A DNA stretch of 64,000 nt from Bradyrhizobium macuxiense. Its GTDB lineage: Bacteria; Pseudomonadota; Alphaproteobacteria; Rhizobiales; Xanthobacteraceae. The DNA lies in NCBI RefSeq assembly GCF_001542415.1, contig NZ_LNCU01000088.1:1-64000 (forward strand), in the 5' to 3' direction. Below the pieces are notes generated by a model. It ran no database searches. It had not been told where the DNA came from and saw only the letters and a program-made list of their open reading frames with translations. A program made the translations under genes and the position numbers. Below are positions 18,347 through 28,856 of the stretch, in pieces. Numbering within the stretch: position 1 is the first letter of the stretch; each line of letters opens with the position of its first letter.

Positions 18347-20162
18347 ATGAAAGTGACTACGCTTGAACTGTCGACGGCCGGCTCGGCGTCATCGGCGCTG
18401 CGCTATCGGATCCTTCCTGTCCTGTTCTGGACTTCCGGCACTCATTTACCAGCTCACCTGGCAGCGGAGCTTGTTCCGCATCTTTGGTGTCAATACCGAA
18501 TCCGTGACCATCGTCGTGACGGCTTTCATGCTGGGGCTGGGCATCGGCAGCCCCGCCGGAGGTTGGATCAGCCGGCGCCGCGCCATGCAGCCCTTGCTGT
18601 TGCTTGGCGGAATTGAGCTGCTGACGGCGACGTTCGGTCTTGCGTCGCTCTAGATCTTCGAACAGGTCGGCGACCTCGCCCTGGGCTGGTCGCTGCCGGC
18701 GATTGCGGCCGCCAATCTGTTGCTCGTCCTGATCCCCACGCTCCTGATGGGAGCGACGCTTCCGATCCTCGTGTCATACCTGGTGAGGAGGTCGGGCCGG
18801 ATCGCCCATTCGGTCGGCCTTCTCTACTACGTCAACACGTTGGGGGCCCTGATCCTGGCCAATATCGTTGGCGCGGCCTTGCTCCCGCTGCTGACCCAGT
18901 TTGCAGGGACCGGCATCGGCCTGATCGTGATCGTGATCGTGATGACCGGAATCTACCTGATCGCGCGACAATGGGGCGCGCTGCTGCCGTTCCTGTCGCA
19001 TTTCGGCATCGCTGCGGACGACCGGGCCGGCATGCAGACGGCGCTGCTCTACAGCGCGAACATCGCCGGATGCGCCACCGGTGCCGTCGTCACCGGCTTC
19101 GTTCTGACGAACTATCTTGGATTGCAGCAGATCAGCATTCTGCTGCTCGTGATCGGAACACTGTGTTCGTTGATCCTGATCCACAGGTCCAGCACCGTCG
19201 CTGGTGCGCGGGCGAGGGCGGTCGCGACCGCCGTTGCGGTTCTGGCCGCCGGAACGGTCATCGCGCCGCCCTTGTCCCGACATCTGTTCGAGAATCTTCA
19301 GTCCCGCACAATTTTCGACCATGCGTTCGCCCATGTGGTCGAAAACCGCAGCGGAGTGATCACGGTCGATACCGATGGCACGGTCTACGGCAACGGCATG
19401 TATGACGGGCGTTTCAATACCAGCCTGAAGTCCGATCGCAACGGCATCGTCCGTCCGTTTGCGCTTAGCCAGTTCCATCCCGCGCCGCGTGACGTCCTGA
19501 TGATCGGATTGGCGTCCGGTTCGTGGGCACAGGTCATTGCGAACAACCCGTCGGTTCAATCGCTCACCGTCGTCGAAATCAATCCGGGCTATACCCAACT
19601 GATCGCCGAGCAACCCGAGGTGCAATCGGTGCTGCGCAATCCGAAGGTCACGATCATCGAGGATGACGGGCGCCGCTGGCTGAACCGGCATGCCGGGTGG
19701 CAGTTCGATGCGATCGTTTCCAACACGACCTGGAATTTTCGCGCCAACGCGACCAACCTGCTCTCGACCGAATTTCTGCAGCTGGTCGGCCAGCACCTCA
19801 ATCCGGGCGGCATCGTGTTCTACAACACAACATCCTCGCGGCGGGTGGAAAAGACGGCCTGTGTGGCATTTCCCTATGCCGCGCGTTTTTCGAATCACAT
19901 GGTCGCATCGAACGCGCCGCTCGACTGGAATTATGAACGATGGCGCAAGGTCCTGGAAGCCTACACGATCGACGGAAAGCCTGAGTTCAATCTGAACGAC
20001 AAGGCCGATCGCGACTTTCTCGACGCGATGATGAAGGAATATCGCCTCGATGGCGATATGGTCGAGCAGTGTCCCGTCCTCCTGTCGAGAACCCAGGACA
20101 AGGCTGTCGTCACCGACGACAACATGGGGACGGAGTGGCGCTACTACCTGAATCTGGAATAG
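18347..20162 (+). pseudogene. Spermidine-synthase-like membrane fusion protein, broken
   Basis: The gene begins at ATG 18347 with GGGAG just before it and reads 'MKVTTLELSTAG' to 'ILPVLF'. It then shifts frame near 18425-18430 into 'SGLPALIYQLTWQRSLFRIF', meets an in-frame TAG at 18651-18653 after 'FGLASL', and continues in the same frame to 20162. The N-terminal half has several membrane segments. The C-terminal half is a spermidine-synthase/methyltransferase-type domain with 'DVLMIGLASGSWAQVI' and 'VVEINPGY', the usual SAM-site acidic residue. Intact members of this fused family have roughly 600 residues or more. Two separate lesions make loss of function likely, though the domain downstream (18720-20162) stays open. 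Confidence 0.75.
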
Positions 20163-20198
20163 CGGGATCGGTACCATCGTCGTCCGACTTGCACCGTC

Positions 20199-20220
20199 GA
20201 TTGTGGCGCCCGCCACAATC
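20199..20220 (+). terminator. Perfect hairpin after the spermidine-synthase-like gene
   Basis: GATTGTGGCG at 20199-20208 and CGCCACAATC at 20211-20220 form a 10-base stem with a 2-base centre, 37 bases after the stop codon. No T run follows. It is a probable transcript end or a protein-binding palindrome. Confidence 0.45.
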
Positions 20221-20400
20221 AGGCGGCGGAGCGCCTCAGGTTCGGTTGCTCTCTGACGCATCGCGACAGGCGTCGGTGACGACGGCGCGCGCAATCGTGA
20301 AGTCGGGCGCCCGGGGTTGTGCGGTAAGGTCGGGAATCATCGCGCCTCGACTGTTTCGTCGAGTCCGTTACGGAGCCTCTGCATCCGGACGATCGCTTCC

Positions 20401-21531
20401 ATGGGACTGTGGCTCCTGGCCCGGATCGCAGTGCCGCTGCTTGCCGTGCCATTCGTTATGGCGCCTTGCGCCGTGGCGGACTCCGACATGTCGGCACAGA
20501 TCAGGGACATCGTGACGCACGAACTCGCGCCGACCGCGACTGCGGCCGATCCGGGCGGTCTTGCCGCCGTGGTGTATGCCGGCGGCCATCTCGACTTCTT
20601 CAATTATGGCTTCGCCGACGCTGCCGCCAAGCGGCCGGTCACTCCGGACACGCTGTTCAATCTCGCATCGCTGAGGAAGATCTTCGAGGCCACGCTGGTC
20701 GCACTCGGCACCGAACGGGGCGAGTTGCGGCTGGATGATCCCGTCAGCAAATATCTGCCCGAGCTGCATGGCGATTACATCAGCCGCGTGACCCTCCGCG
20801 AGCTCGTTACGCATACGTCGGGTCTATTGCTGCCGACCGATCACCCGCCCTGGCCGAACGCGACCTTCAGCCGCGATCAGTTCATCGCGATGCTCAATGC
20901 GTGGACGCCGCAGGCGGGCGAGGAGCCCGGCAAGCAGCGCATCTATACGCATGCCGGCTACGTGCTGCTGCAACTCGCGCTGGAGCGGCGCTACGGCGAG
21001 CCGATCGGCACGCTGATCGAGAGCCGCATCCTGAAGCCGCTCGGCATGACCTCGACGTTCATTCCGGAGCGCGGCGAGGACGGCCGTGCGCTGCTGAGAC
21101 CCGAGATCATGCAGCGCGTCGTGCAAGGCTACTCCGACCAAGGCATGCCGATCGGCCCAAGCGGCAACCAGCAGAGCTATTATGATTTTCCTGGGACCGG
21201 CCAGATGTATTCATCGGCGCGCGACTTCGGCACGCTGCTGCGCGCCTGCCTCGACGGTGCGGTGATCGATCCCGAGTTGCGCGCAGCGCTGGAGATGACC
21301 GAGCGCGAGAGCTTCCGCATCGATGCGAAGTTCGGGCAGGCGATGGCGTGGGAGAATGTGCGCCTCGACGGCGTCGCCGTCGTCGACAAGCCCGGCGGCC
21401 TCAACAGCGCCTCGGCCTATATCGGCCTCGTGCCGGCGCGCAAGCTCGGTATCGCGCTGCTCGCCAATCGCGGCGAGTATCCGCACGAGATCGCGCGTTA
21501 CACGATCCTTCCGGCACTCGCCAAACTCTAG
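20401..21531 (+). CDS. Exported serine hydrolase, class C beta-lactamase fold
   Basis: From ATG at 20401 the protein has 376 residues with a signal peptide ending 'MAPCAVADS'. The active-site Ser-x-x-Lys is 'SLRK' in 'NLASLRKIFEA'. The second motif reads 'YTHAGYVLLQ', with His where beta-lactamases have Asn. The third, Lys-Pro-Gly-Gly in 'VVDKPGGLNSASAY', replaces KTG. The plan is that of AmpC-like penicillin-binding proteins and esterases. It is more likely a peptidase or esterase than a true beta-lactamase because of the altered second motif. The frame is open upstream to 20317, but that part lacks the features of a signal peptide. Confidence 0.8.
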   Translation: MGLWLLARIAVPLLAVPFVMAPCAVADSDMSAQIRDIVTHELAPTATAADPGGLAAVVYAGGHLDFFNYGFADAAAKRPVTPDTLFNLASLRKIFEATLVALGTERGELRLDDPVSKYLPELHGDYISRVTLRELVTHTSGLLLPTDHPPWPNATFSRDQFIAMLNAWTPQAGEEPGKQRIYTHAGYVLLQLALERRYGEPIGTLIESRILKPLGMTSTFIPERGEDGRALLRPEIMQRVVQGYSDQGMPIGPSGNQQSYYDFPGTGQMYSSARDFGTLLRACLDGAVIDPELRAALEMTERESFRIDAKFGQAMAWENVRLDGVAVVDKPGGLNSASAYIGLVPARKLGIALLANRGEYPHEIARYTILPALAKL

Positions 21532-21660
21532 CACCGGCGCGTGCCATCCCGATGACATCGGCGGCGCAAGCGCGGAGGAGCCCTGCGAAATTGCGATGGC
21601 GCGGCCCGCGGTTCGGCTGTATAAGCCGGTAGCTTCTTCTCCAACTTGAAGAGGCTGACA

Positions 21661-21961
21661 TGACCGACCTGCATTCGTGGCTTTCGCAACAGCACCACGG
21701 CTTGCGGACCTCAAAACCTTCCAGCAAAAACTCGAGACCTTGAGCACGCACGACCCCGAGCAACGGGCCGTGTGCCGGCTGCTGAGCGGTCTCGTCGGCA
21801 GCTATATCGAGGCCTTCGACGAGGCACCGCTGCCGGTCACAGTCGCCGACCGCGCCTATGGCCGGTTGCTCGACCTCGTCGCAAGCCTCGATCTGGGAGG
21901 AAGCGCCGACCGGCGGCTGGCCGACATCAACCGCATCGCGGCCTGCGACCTGCTGCACTGA
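21661..21961 (+). CDS. Small hypothetical protein, possibly frameshifted at its start
   Basis: The main open frame (GTG at 21677 to 21961) gives 94 residues, including 'LADLKTFQQKLETLSTHD' and 'RRLADINRIAACDLLH'. Its codons look real. However, the best start is ATG at 21661, with GAAGAGG about 8 bases upstream, reading 'MTDLHSWLSQQHHG' in a different frame. One missing or extra base near 21700 would join the two frames into 'HHGLADLKTF'. The protein is alpha-helical with no known family. It lies tail to tail with glgA, 9 bases away. Confidence 0.5.
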
Positions 21962-21970
21962 CGCACGCAA

Positions 21971-23428
21971 CTAGCGCTGCGGCGCGGCGATGAGCTCGCG
22001 ATAGAGCGTCGCGTAGCTGCCGGCGCGATTGTGCCAGGAGACGTCCGTTGCCATGCCGGCGTGCTGCAACCGGCGCCAGGTCACCTGGTCGTTGAACAGC
22101 AGGTTTGCCTTGCGCAGGGCATGCGCGAGTGCGTCGGCGGTGACGGGTGCGAACTTGACACCGGTCGCTGCGCCGCCTGCGACCGCGGCCTCGTCGACGT
22201 CGCGGACCGTATCGGCAAGGCCGCCGACATTGGCGACGATCGGGATCGCGCCATAGCGGAGCGCGCATAATTGGGTGAGGCCGCAGGGCTCGAAGCGCGA
22301 CGGCACGGCGAGCGCGTCGGCGCCGGCCTGGATCAGATGCGCCAACGCCTCGTCATAGCCGATGACGACCGAGATCCGCCCGGGATGGGCGTGCGCCAGC
22401 GCGGAGTAGCGATCCTGCAGATCGCGATCGCCGCTGCCGAGCAGAGCGAGCCGAATGCCTTCGCTCAGCAGCGTCGGGGCGGTCTCGAGCAAGAGGTCGA
22501 GACCCTTTTGCCATGACAGCCGGCTGATGACGCCGAGCAGCAGTGCGTCCGGATCAACTTGAAGGCCGAAGCGCTGCTGCAACGCCACCTTGTTCGCGGC
22601 GCGCTGCGCCGGTTGCTCCATGCTGTAGCGCGCGGCGATGTTCGGATCGGTGGCCGGATTCCAGACCGATAAATCGATGCCGTTGAGGATGCCGCTCAAT
22701 ACACCAGAGCGCTCGCGCAGCAGGCCGCCGAGCCCCATGCCGCCTTCGTCGCCTTGGATCTCCCGCGCATAGGTCGGTGAGACCGTGGTGATGCGATCGG
22801 CGAATTGCAGGCCGGCCTTCAGCAGGCTGATCGTGCCGTAATATTCGACGCCGTGCATGGCGTAGGATTCGGCCGGCAGTCCGAACGTCGCCAGCATATC
22901 GGGCGGAAACTGTCCCTGATAGGCGAGGTTGTGCACCGTCATCACGGTGCCGGGCCGCGGTTGCCTGCCGTAATGCAGATAGGCGGGAACGAGCCCGGCC
23001 TGCCAGTCATGCGCGTGCACGATGTCGGGGACGAAGGAAGGGATCGCGCCCTGGGCGATCTCGGCCGCCATCCGCGACAGCGCCGCAAATCGGATGCCGT
23101 TGTCGGGCCAATCCCTGCCGTCGGGGCCGACATAGGGATTGCCGGGGCGGGCGAACAGATGCGGCGCGTCGAGCGCGTAGAGATCGAGGCCGTCATGCGT
23201 GCCGCCGAGCACACGGATCGGCCCGCCATAGAATTCCGGCCATTGCAGCAGCGTTTCAGCCGACGCAAGCGTCCCGAGCACGGCGGGATAACCCGGTACC
23301 AGCGTTCGCGTCGCAACGCCATGCTCGCTGAGCGCTGCCGGCAGCGCGCCGGCCACGTCGGCAAGCCCGCCGGTCTTGACGACGGGATAGACTTCGGATG
23401 CGACCGCGAGGACGCGGATGGGCGTCAT
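21971..23428 (-). CDS. glgA: Glycogen synthase
   Basis: A 485-residue ADP-glucose:glycogen glucosyltransferase of family GT5. It has the N-terminal '[13 protein letters not shown]' motif (about residues 18-30) that binds ADP-glucose, '[18 protein letters not shown]', and the C-terminal nucleotide-binding region '[20 protein letters not shown]' with the catalytic Glu. It elongates the glucan chain in the cytosol. It overlaps glgC by 4 bases and is translated from the same leftward transcript, so ADP-glucose synthesis and use are coupled. glgB, glgX and glgP are not in the window. Confidence 0.97.
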   Translation of the reverse strand: MTPIRVLAVASEVYPVVKTGGLADVAGALPAALSEHGVATRTLVPGYPAVLGTLASAETLLQWPEFYGGPIRVLGGTHDGLDLYALDAPHLFARPGNPYVGPDGRDWPDNGIRFAALSRMAAEIAQGAIPSFVPDIVHAHDWQAGLVPAYLHYGRQPRPGTVMTVHNLAYQGQFPPDMLATFGLPAESYAMHGVEYYGTISLLKAGLQFADRITTVSPTYAREIQGDEGGMGLGGLLRERSGVLSGILNGIDLSVWNPATDPNIAARYSMEQPAQRAANKVALQQRFGLQVDPDALLLGVISRLSWQKGLDLLLETAPTLLSEGIRLALLGSGDRDLQDRYSALAHAHPGRISVVIGYDEALAHLIQAGADALAVPSRFEPCGLTQLCALRYGAIPIVANVGGLADTVRDVDEAAVAGGAATGVKFAPVTADALAHALRKANLLFNDQVTWRRLQHAGMATDVSWHNRAGSYATLYRELIAAPQR

Positions 23429-24687
23429 GTCCCGAGCCTGTCGATCATCGCCTGTGTGATCAGCGAGATGCCTTGCGAGGTCCGGCGGAAGCGTTGGTCA
23501 TCGACGTCGGGGTCCTCGCCGACCACGAGGCCTTCCGGAATCTTGACACCGCGATCAATCACCACGTTCCGCAAGCGCGCGCCACGGCCCACATTCACAT
23601 AGGGCATGATGACAGCGTTCTCGACATAGGCGTACGAATTGACATGCACGCCGGTGAACAGCAGGGAGCGGCGCAGCGCCGCGCCCGAGATGATGCATGC
23701 GCCCGACACCAGCGAGGTCACCGCCTGGCCGCGCCGTCCCTCCTCGTCATGCACGAACTTGGCGGGCGGGGTGATCTCGGCATAGGTCCAGATCGGCCAC
23801 GAGCGATCGTAAAGGTCGAGCTCCGGCACCACGTCGGTGAGATCGATATTGGCGCCCCAATAGGCGTCGATGGTGCCGGCATCGCGCCAGTAGGCGCGGG
23901 GATCATCGCCGGAGCGGACGCAGGAATCGTTGAACTGATGCGCGATCGCCCGGCCGTGCTTCACGATATAGGGGATGATGTCCTTGCCGAAATCGTGGGC
24001 CGAGTTCGGGTCGGCGGCATCGCGACGCAGTTCATCGAACAGGAATTCCGAATTGAAGACATAGATGCCCATGCTGGCCAGCGACTTGTCGGGCTTGCCG
24101 GGCATCGGCGGCGGATCGGCCGGCTTCTCCAGGAAGGACTTTATCAGGCCGGTGTCGTCGATATGCATGATGCCGAAGCCGCTGGATTCCGCCCGCGGCA
24201 TCTCGAGGCAGCCCACCGTCACGTCGGCGCCGCTCTCGACATGCTGCTTCAGCATGATCTCGTAGTCCATCTTGTAGACGTGGTCGCCGGCGAGCACCAA
24301 AATGTACTTGGTGCCGTGCGCCTCGAGGATGTCGATGTTCTGGTAGACCGCATCCGCCGTGCCGACATACCACATCGTCTCGGAGACGCGCTGGCTCGCG
24401 GGCAGGATATCGAAACTCTCGTTTCGTTCCGGGCGGAAGAAGTTCCAGCCGCCCTGCAGATGCCGGATCAGGCTGTGCGCCTTGTACTGGGTCGCCACAG
24501 CGATACGGCGAATGCCGGAGTTCACGGCGTTGGAGAGCGCGAAATCGATGATCCGGGATTTGCCGCCGAAATAGACGGCGGGCTTGGCGCGTTTGTCGGT
24601 GAGCTCCTGAAGTCTGCTGCCGCGTCCGCCGGCCAGCACGAAGGCCAGGGCGTGACGTGACAGAGGTTCATTTCCAACGGTTCGCAT
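23425..24687 (-). CDS. glgC: Glucose-1-phosphate adenylyltransferase
   Basis: From ATG at 24687 (GGGAGG six bases upstream) the enzyme has 420 residues, the usual length. The N-terminal signature '[20 protein letters not shown]' binds ATP, and '[13 protein letters not shown]' and '[20 protein letters not shown]'-like regions mark the sugar-phosphate site (the latter reads '[20 protein letters not shown]' here). The C-terminal part is a left-handed beta-helix. It makes ADP-glucose from ATP and glucose-1-phosphate, the rate-setting step of bacterial glycogen synthesis. The open frame continues upstream to 24948 but that part is not conserved in character. glgC leads the glgC-glgA operon. Confidence 0.96.
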   Translation of the reverse strand: MRTVGNEPLSRHALAFVLAGGRGSRLQELTDKRAKPAVYFGGKSRIIDFALSNAVNSGIRRIAVATQYKAHSLIRHLQGGWNFFRPERNESFDILPASQRVSETMWYVGTADAVYQNIDILEAHGTKYILVLAGDHVYKMDYEIMLKQHVESGADVTVGCLEMPRAESSGFGIMHIDDTGLIKSFLEKPADPPPMPGKPDKSLASMGIYVFNSEFLFDELRRDAADPNSAHDFGKDIIPYIVKHGRAIAHQFNDSCVRSGDDPRAYWRDAGTIDAYWGANIDLTDVVPELDLYDRSWPIWTYAEITPPAKFVHDEEGRRGQAVTSLVSGACIISGAALRRSLLFTGVHVNSYAYVENAVIMPYVNVGRGARLRNVVIDRGVKIPEGLVVGEDPDVDDQRFRRTSQGISLITQAMIDRLGT

Positions 24688-24951
24688 GGTCATCCTCCCG
24701 GGCTTCAGGGCAATGGCCCCGCCGCCTTCACTTGTCTGGAAGGTCTGATCGGGCGCCAAAAGGGCCGGCCGCAAGCGTAGCAAGCGCGCACGAATGAGCA
24801 AAGCGGTACGGCGGCGTTTCGTTCCGTGTTGGTGTACGGCGGGGACTTGCATGCAACGCAGGCATCCCGGGGGCGGGTCTCCAACCATTGACGGGGCGTG
24901 GTTTCGGTATAGAGCAGGCCGGCCCGTCGTTTCCGTCCAGGTCCGCATGCT

Positions 24952-26184
24952 ATGACCATGTCCACCGTCACACCCCAGGATATCCGCTCGGCGCTGCTGC
25001 TGCGCCGGGAGATCGCGCTACTCGATGTCAGGCACGAGGCCGAATTCGCCACCGGCCATCCGTTGTTTGCCGCCAACATGGCGGCCGACCGGATCGCGCT
25101 CGAGGCCGATCTGCGGCTGCCGCGCAAGGACGTGTCGATCGTTCTCTATGATGACGGCGATGGGCTGATCGCACGCGCCGGCGATCAGTTGCAGGCACTG
25201 GGCTACACCAATGTTGGTGCGCTGGCCGGCGGCCTGCAGGCCTGGCGGTCGGCCGGCTACGAGCTCTTCCGGGATGTCAATTCCTACGCCAAGGCATTCG
25301 GCGAGCTGGTCGAGGCGCGGCGTCACACGCCGTCGCTGAGCGCCGACGAGGTTGCCGCGCTGATATCGGAAAAGGCCGATATCGCGATCCTCGATGTCCG
25401 CCGGTTCGACGAATACACCACGATGAACATCCCGGGTTCGGTCAGCGTGCCGGGTGCCGAACTCGTGCTGCGCGCGGGTGGCGCGGCGCCCGGTCCCGAC
25501 ACCACGATCATCGTCAATTGCGCCGGCCGCACCCGCTCGATCATCGGAACGCAATCGCTGATCAATGCGGGATTGCCCAACAAGGTGCGGGCGCTGCGCA
25601 ACGGCACGATCGGCTGGACGCTGGCCCGGCACAACCTCGAGCACGGTGCCGACAGGCGCGGCGGCATCGGTCCGTTCGAAGGCGCCGGCGACAATGCGCG
25701 CGATGTTGCCTATCGTGCCGGCGTCCGCCGGATCGCCGCCGGCGAGCTCGCCGCGCTGGAGAGGGAGGCGCATCGCACGCTCTATCGGTTCGACGTCCGC
25801 GAGGCCGACGAATATGCCGCGGGCCATCTGGCAGGCTTCCGCCACTACGCCGGCGGCCAGCTCGTGCAGGAGATCGATATCGCCGCTCCCGTGCGCGGCG
25901 CGCGCATCGTGCTGACCGATAACCGGAGCATCCGCGCCGACATGACCGCTTCGTGGCTCGCGCAGATGGGGTGGGAGGTTTATGTGCTCGACGGCGGCTA
26001 TGACGGTCCGCTGGAGGCGGGGCCGCCACAAGTCCTGCCGAAGGGCGATCCGGCGCATCGCTACCGGCGTCCCTATGAAGGCACCTCGGTCGCGGAGCAG
26101 GCGATGCAAGCCTATCTCGATTGGGAGTATGGACTCGTCGAGCAGCTTCGCCGCGACGGGACGCACGGGTTTTACGTGATCTAG
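24952..26184 (+). CDS. Multidomain rhodanese-like protein
   Basis: A 410-residue protein of three consecutive rhodanese-type domains (about 8-115, 125-235, 255-375). The second carries a Cys in the active-site loop position, '[14 protein letters not shown]'. The corresponding loops of the first ('[14 protein letters not shown]') and third ('[13 protein letters not shown]') have Asp instead, so at most one domain is catalytic for sulfur transfer. Signature '[10 protein letters not shown]', '[10 protein letters not shown]' and '[15 protein letters not shown]' motifs start each domain. It is cytosolic and divergent from glgC with a 264-base gap. The sulfur donor and acceptor are unknown. Confidence 0.85.
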   Translation: MTMSTVTPQDIRSALLLRREIALLDVRHEAEFATGHPLFAANMAADRIALEADLRLPRKDVSIVLYDDGDGLIARAGDQLQALGYTNVGALAGGLQAWRSAGYELFRDVNSYAKAFGELVEARRHTPSLSADEVAALISEKADIAILDVRRFDEYTTMNIPGSVSVPGAELVLRAGGAAPGPDTTIIVNCAGRTRSIIGTQSLINAGLPNKVRALRNGTIGWTLARHNLEHGADRRGGIGPFEGAGDNARDVAYRAGVRRIAAGELAALEREAHRTLYRFDVREADEYAAGHLAGFRHYAGGQLVQEIDIAAPVRGARIVLTDNRSIRADMTASWLAQMGWEVYVLDGGYDGPLEAGPPQVLPKGDPAHRYRRPYEGTSVAEQAMQAYLDWEYGLVEQLRRDGTHGFYVI

Positions 26185-26224
26185 GGCAGGATGGGATTAG
26201 TCGAGCCGTAACCGCGTCGGAATT

Positions 26225-26400
26225 ACGTCACCTCTCCCGCTTGCGGTGAGGGTTAGGGTGGGGGCTCCTTCCACGAGTCGCATCGCGGAAAGAGCCCCCA
26301 CCCGCATCGCATAAAATGCGATGCGGCCTAAGAGCGAGCTTCGCTCGTCTCGACCCCGCAAGCGCGAGAGGCGCAGCAGAACCGCTGCCGGAGCGATTCA
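26225..26400. repeat. Mosaic of palindromic repeats
   Basis: This 319-base gap between genes (26185-26503) is filled by nested inverted repeats. GGGTGGGGGCTC (26256-26267) pairs with 26292-26303. A perfect 10-base stem with an AAA loop lies at 26303-26325, and GAGCGA/TCGCTC at about 26332-26346. The opening phrase around 26230-26260 resembles a repeat I recall as frequent in bradyrhizobial intergenic regions. Confidence 0.7.
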
Positions 26401-26503
26401 ACCTAACGTCGTCTCGATCTAGGATTCCATTGAAGCCAGGCGAGAACGAATTTGCTTGCCTTGCATTGAGTCCTTTTGCACTCTCAGGCAAGGAGGCCGA
26501 TGC

Positions 26504-26782
26504 ATGAAGAAACTGACCGTCGCATGCGCTCTCGGAGCGGCCCTGGTGCTGTGTCACCTCGGGACGTCTGGTGCTGAAGCCCGGGCGCGGAAGGCACAAA
26601 TCGTTCATGAACGGATGAGGATTGTCATCCCGACACCCGTGATAAGGCCAACTCCGTGGGATTATTATATTGTTCCACGATATCGCTATCGCCCTGAAGA
26701 CGACCGGGTCGATCCATACGGGCCGCCCCTGGTGTCGTCGTGGTACCGCTATGAGGGGTGGCGGTGGCCATACTGGTGGTGA
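26504..26782 (+). CDS. Small exported protein rich in Tyr, Trp and Pro
   Basis: A 92-residue protein from ATG 26504 with AAGGAGG at 26490-26496. A signal peptide (residues 1-27, ending 'GAEARA') is followed by a short basic region and a C-terminal part rich in Tyr, Arg, Pro and Trp ('WDYYIVPRYRYRPEDD', ending 'WRWPYWW'). No family or function recognised. It may be a small periplasmic or envelope protein. It is transcribed alone and is convergent with the cyclase gene. Confidence 0.65.
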   Translation: MKKLTVACALGAALVLCHLGTSGAEARARKAQIVHERMRIVIPTPVIRPTPWDYYIVPRYRYRPEDDRVDPYGPPLVSSWYRYEGWRWPYWW

Positions 26783-26834
26783 ACAGCGATCACGCCGAAC
26801 AGATCGCATTCTTCGGGCCGCACGAGTCCACGCC

Positions 26835-28268
26835 TTAGGATTCCATTCGGGCCAGGCGATAGACCGACATGGCCTTGCTGACGCCCTTGAGCTCGGCCTC
26901 GCTCTTGGCCACCGGGTACGGTGCGATGATGTCCGCCACAGCTGGCGCGGCGTGAACCTCTTCGGTGATGCAGATCTCGTCGCCATCGGCAAGGTTTTGC
27001 ACCCGCGCGGCGATGTTTACCGTCTGGCCGAAATAATCGAGCCGCTCGTTGAGCGTCACCGCGATCGAGGCGCCCCGGTGCACGCCGATTTTCAGGATGA
27101 AATCGCGCTGCGGGCGATCCCGGTTGAGCTGATCCACGGCCTCGCGCATCTCGAGCGCCGCCTGCACCGCATCGGCCGACGTCGAAAACGCCGCCATCAC
27201 GGCGTCGCCGATCGTCTTGGTGACGGCGCCGTTGTGTCGAACAGTGACGTCGAGAAGGTGCTGGAAGTGTCGCTGCACCTGAATGTAGGCGTTGAGGTCG
27301 CCGATCCGCTCGTAGAGCGCGGTCGAGCCCTTGAGATCTGTGAACACGAGGGTCACGTCGAGAACCGCGATGCCTTCCGTCGCGCTGATCACTTCCGAGC
27401 GGAAGAAGTCGCGAAAGGTCTGTGTCATCAGCAGCCGCTTGCCCGATAGAGCTGGCGTGAAGTCAAGCTGCGGGCGATGGAACGTCGCGGACGGAAGCTG
27501 AAGGATGCCGAACACCACCGCCACTTTGCCGGCGTTGCGAACGTCGAACACGATCTTGCCGGGCGCGATGCTTGCCGGGGCGGCCTCGCATTTGCCGGAG
27601 TCGAGTGTAACAGGCACATGGGATGACGATGCACCTGTGTCCGTTGCAATCGGGAAAAAGAAGTGGGCATCGCTGTCGAAATCCTGGCCCAGAAGTGCGC
27701 CTTCGACGGCATCGACCTCAAGACTGGCCACAGCACCCGGCTCGATGCGGGTGAGCACCCTGACCAGCCCCTTGGCAGCCTCGCTCCATGGCACGCCGTC
27801 GGGCAGGATGCCTCCTGGCGTCAATTTATAATGGAAGACGTAATCCCAGGCCGAAAGCGTATCGGGGTCATGGAAGCGAATACCGCGCACGGCGGGCGAC
27901 ACCGTAAACGTCACGGTGATGAAATCGTCAAGCGCGGCGTCGTAATCGCTTTGACAGAGCTGGCAGTGGAAATGCGTATGCAGCTTGCGCAGGCTTCGGA
28001 AGCTCTCGACCACGTCGGAGCACACCGGGCACACCAACTGCCAGTCCATGTCGAACAGCCCGGCGACGCAGGCATGGAGGAAGAGATCGATCGCTTCAGC
28101 TTCGGCGATCGATTTCTCCGTGGCGAACTGAATCGGATTGATGCGGTAGAGTGCCTCGTCCGTGCCCGAGCGCAGCAGCGTCTCCAGCCGCGAGACGACG
28201 CGCGGACTCCAGGATTTGGCCGCTTCGAGCGCAACCAGGCGATCTTCGAGCTTCTTTTCGTCGATCAT
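26835..28268 (-). CDS. Class III adenylate/guanylate cyclase with N-terminal zinc-ribbon domain
   Basis: From ATG at 28268 the protein has 477 residues. The N-terminal about 290 residues resemble the DUF5939 domain found before such cyclases and include two Cys pairs, 'CPVCSDVV' and 'CQLCQSDY', likely to bind zinc. Residues about 300-477 form the catalytic domain: 'LVFTDLKGSTALYERIGD' and 'TKTIGDAVMAAFS' supply the two metal-binding Asp residues. It has no membrane segment, so it is soluble and makes cAMP or cGMP; which one cannot be decided by eye. The frame is open upstream to 28478, but that part overlaps the small gene on the other strand and lacks domain character. Confidence 0.88.
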   Translation of the reverse strand: MIDEKKLEDRLVALEAAKSWSPRVVSRLETLLRSGTDEALYRINPIQFATEKSIAEAEAIDLFLHACVAGLFDMDWQLVCPVCSDVVESFRSLRKLHTHFHCQLCQSDYDAALDDFITVTFTVSPAVRGIRFHDPDTLSAWDYVFHYKLTPGGILPDGVPWSEAAKGLVRVLTRIEPGAVASLEVDAVEGALLGQDFDSDAHFFFPIATDTGASSSHVPVTLDSGKCEAAPASIAPGKIVFDVRNAGKVAVVFGILQLPSATFHRPQLDFTPALSGKRLLMTQTFRDFFRSEVISATEGIAVLDVTLVFTDLKGSTALYERIGDLNAYIQVQRHFQHLLDVTVRHNGAVTKTIGDAVMAAFSTSADAVQAALEMREAVDQLNRDRPQRDFILKIGVHRGASIAVTLNERLDYFGQTVNIAARVQNLADGDEICITEEVHAAPAVADIIAPYPVAKSEAELKGVSKAMSVYRLARMES

Positions 28269-28483
28269 TGCATTGCACCGCGATAGGCCTCGATCATCCC
28301 CGGCGTCCGGTTGCACCTTAACCTCAATACACAATTCAGGAACTCGGAGCGAGCCCATCGGGCGGCATTTCAGCCGGCGACGATCTTGCGGCTGAAGGTG
28401 ATCTGGCCGCCGAAGGTTGACGGCGGCACGGGGCGAGCGGCCTAATGCCGGTCTCAGCCATTCAACCCGAAAGGCCAAACGCG

Positions 28484-28828
28484 ATGCTTCGGTGCTTGCT
28501 CAGCGCAGCGCTCCTGACCCTCGCGTCCGGCGCTGCGTCAGCGCAGACGGTGAGGCTGGATCAGTATCAGCATCCCTCGGAGCCCAAGTTCAAGGTCTTC
28601 AACCAGCTGTATCTCAAGGGCGTCGTCGACGGCGTCATCGCCTACTCGGTTGGGCAGGACGTAAAAGATCGCTCGTTCTGCATCCCGCCAAAGACGGCCA
28701 TGACGGTCGAGCAAGCAGAGGAGATCATGCTGCGGTATGCCGAGAAGAAGCAGCTCCCGGGCACCATCCCGATCGCCGTGCCCTTGCTTGGTGGTCTCAA
28801 GGACGCCTTTCCCTGCACAAGGGAATGA
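28484..28828 (+). CDS. Small exported protein, Rap1a/Tai-like
   Basis: From ATG at 28484 this gives 114 residues with a signal peptide ending 'SGAASAQT'. The mature part has 'FNQLYLKGVVDGVIAYS' and a C-terminal 'FPCTRE', with two Cys (in 'DRSFCIPPK' and 'FPCTRE'), resembling the Rap1a/Tai fold family, named after type VI secretion immunity proteins. No effector or T6SS gene is near, so an immunity role is not supported here. It diverges from the cyclase gene. Confidence 0.6.
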   Translation: MLRCLLSAALLTLASGAASAQTVRLDQYQHPSEPKFKVFNQLYLKGVVDGVIAYSVGQDVKDRSFCIPPKTAMTVEQAEEIMLRYAEKKQLPGTIPIAVPLLGGLKDAFPCTRE

Positions 28829-28856
28829 GCTGCGGCGAATCGGTGATGGATAAACT

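Noticed and set aside
20401-21531. Resistance beta-lactamase
   Set aside because: The second and third catalytic motifs differ from those of class C beta-lactamases, so a general serine hydrolase is safer.
28484-28828. Type VI secretion immunity protein
   Set aside because: The fold resembles Rap1a/Tai, but no effector or secretion gene is near.
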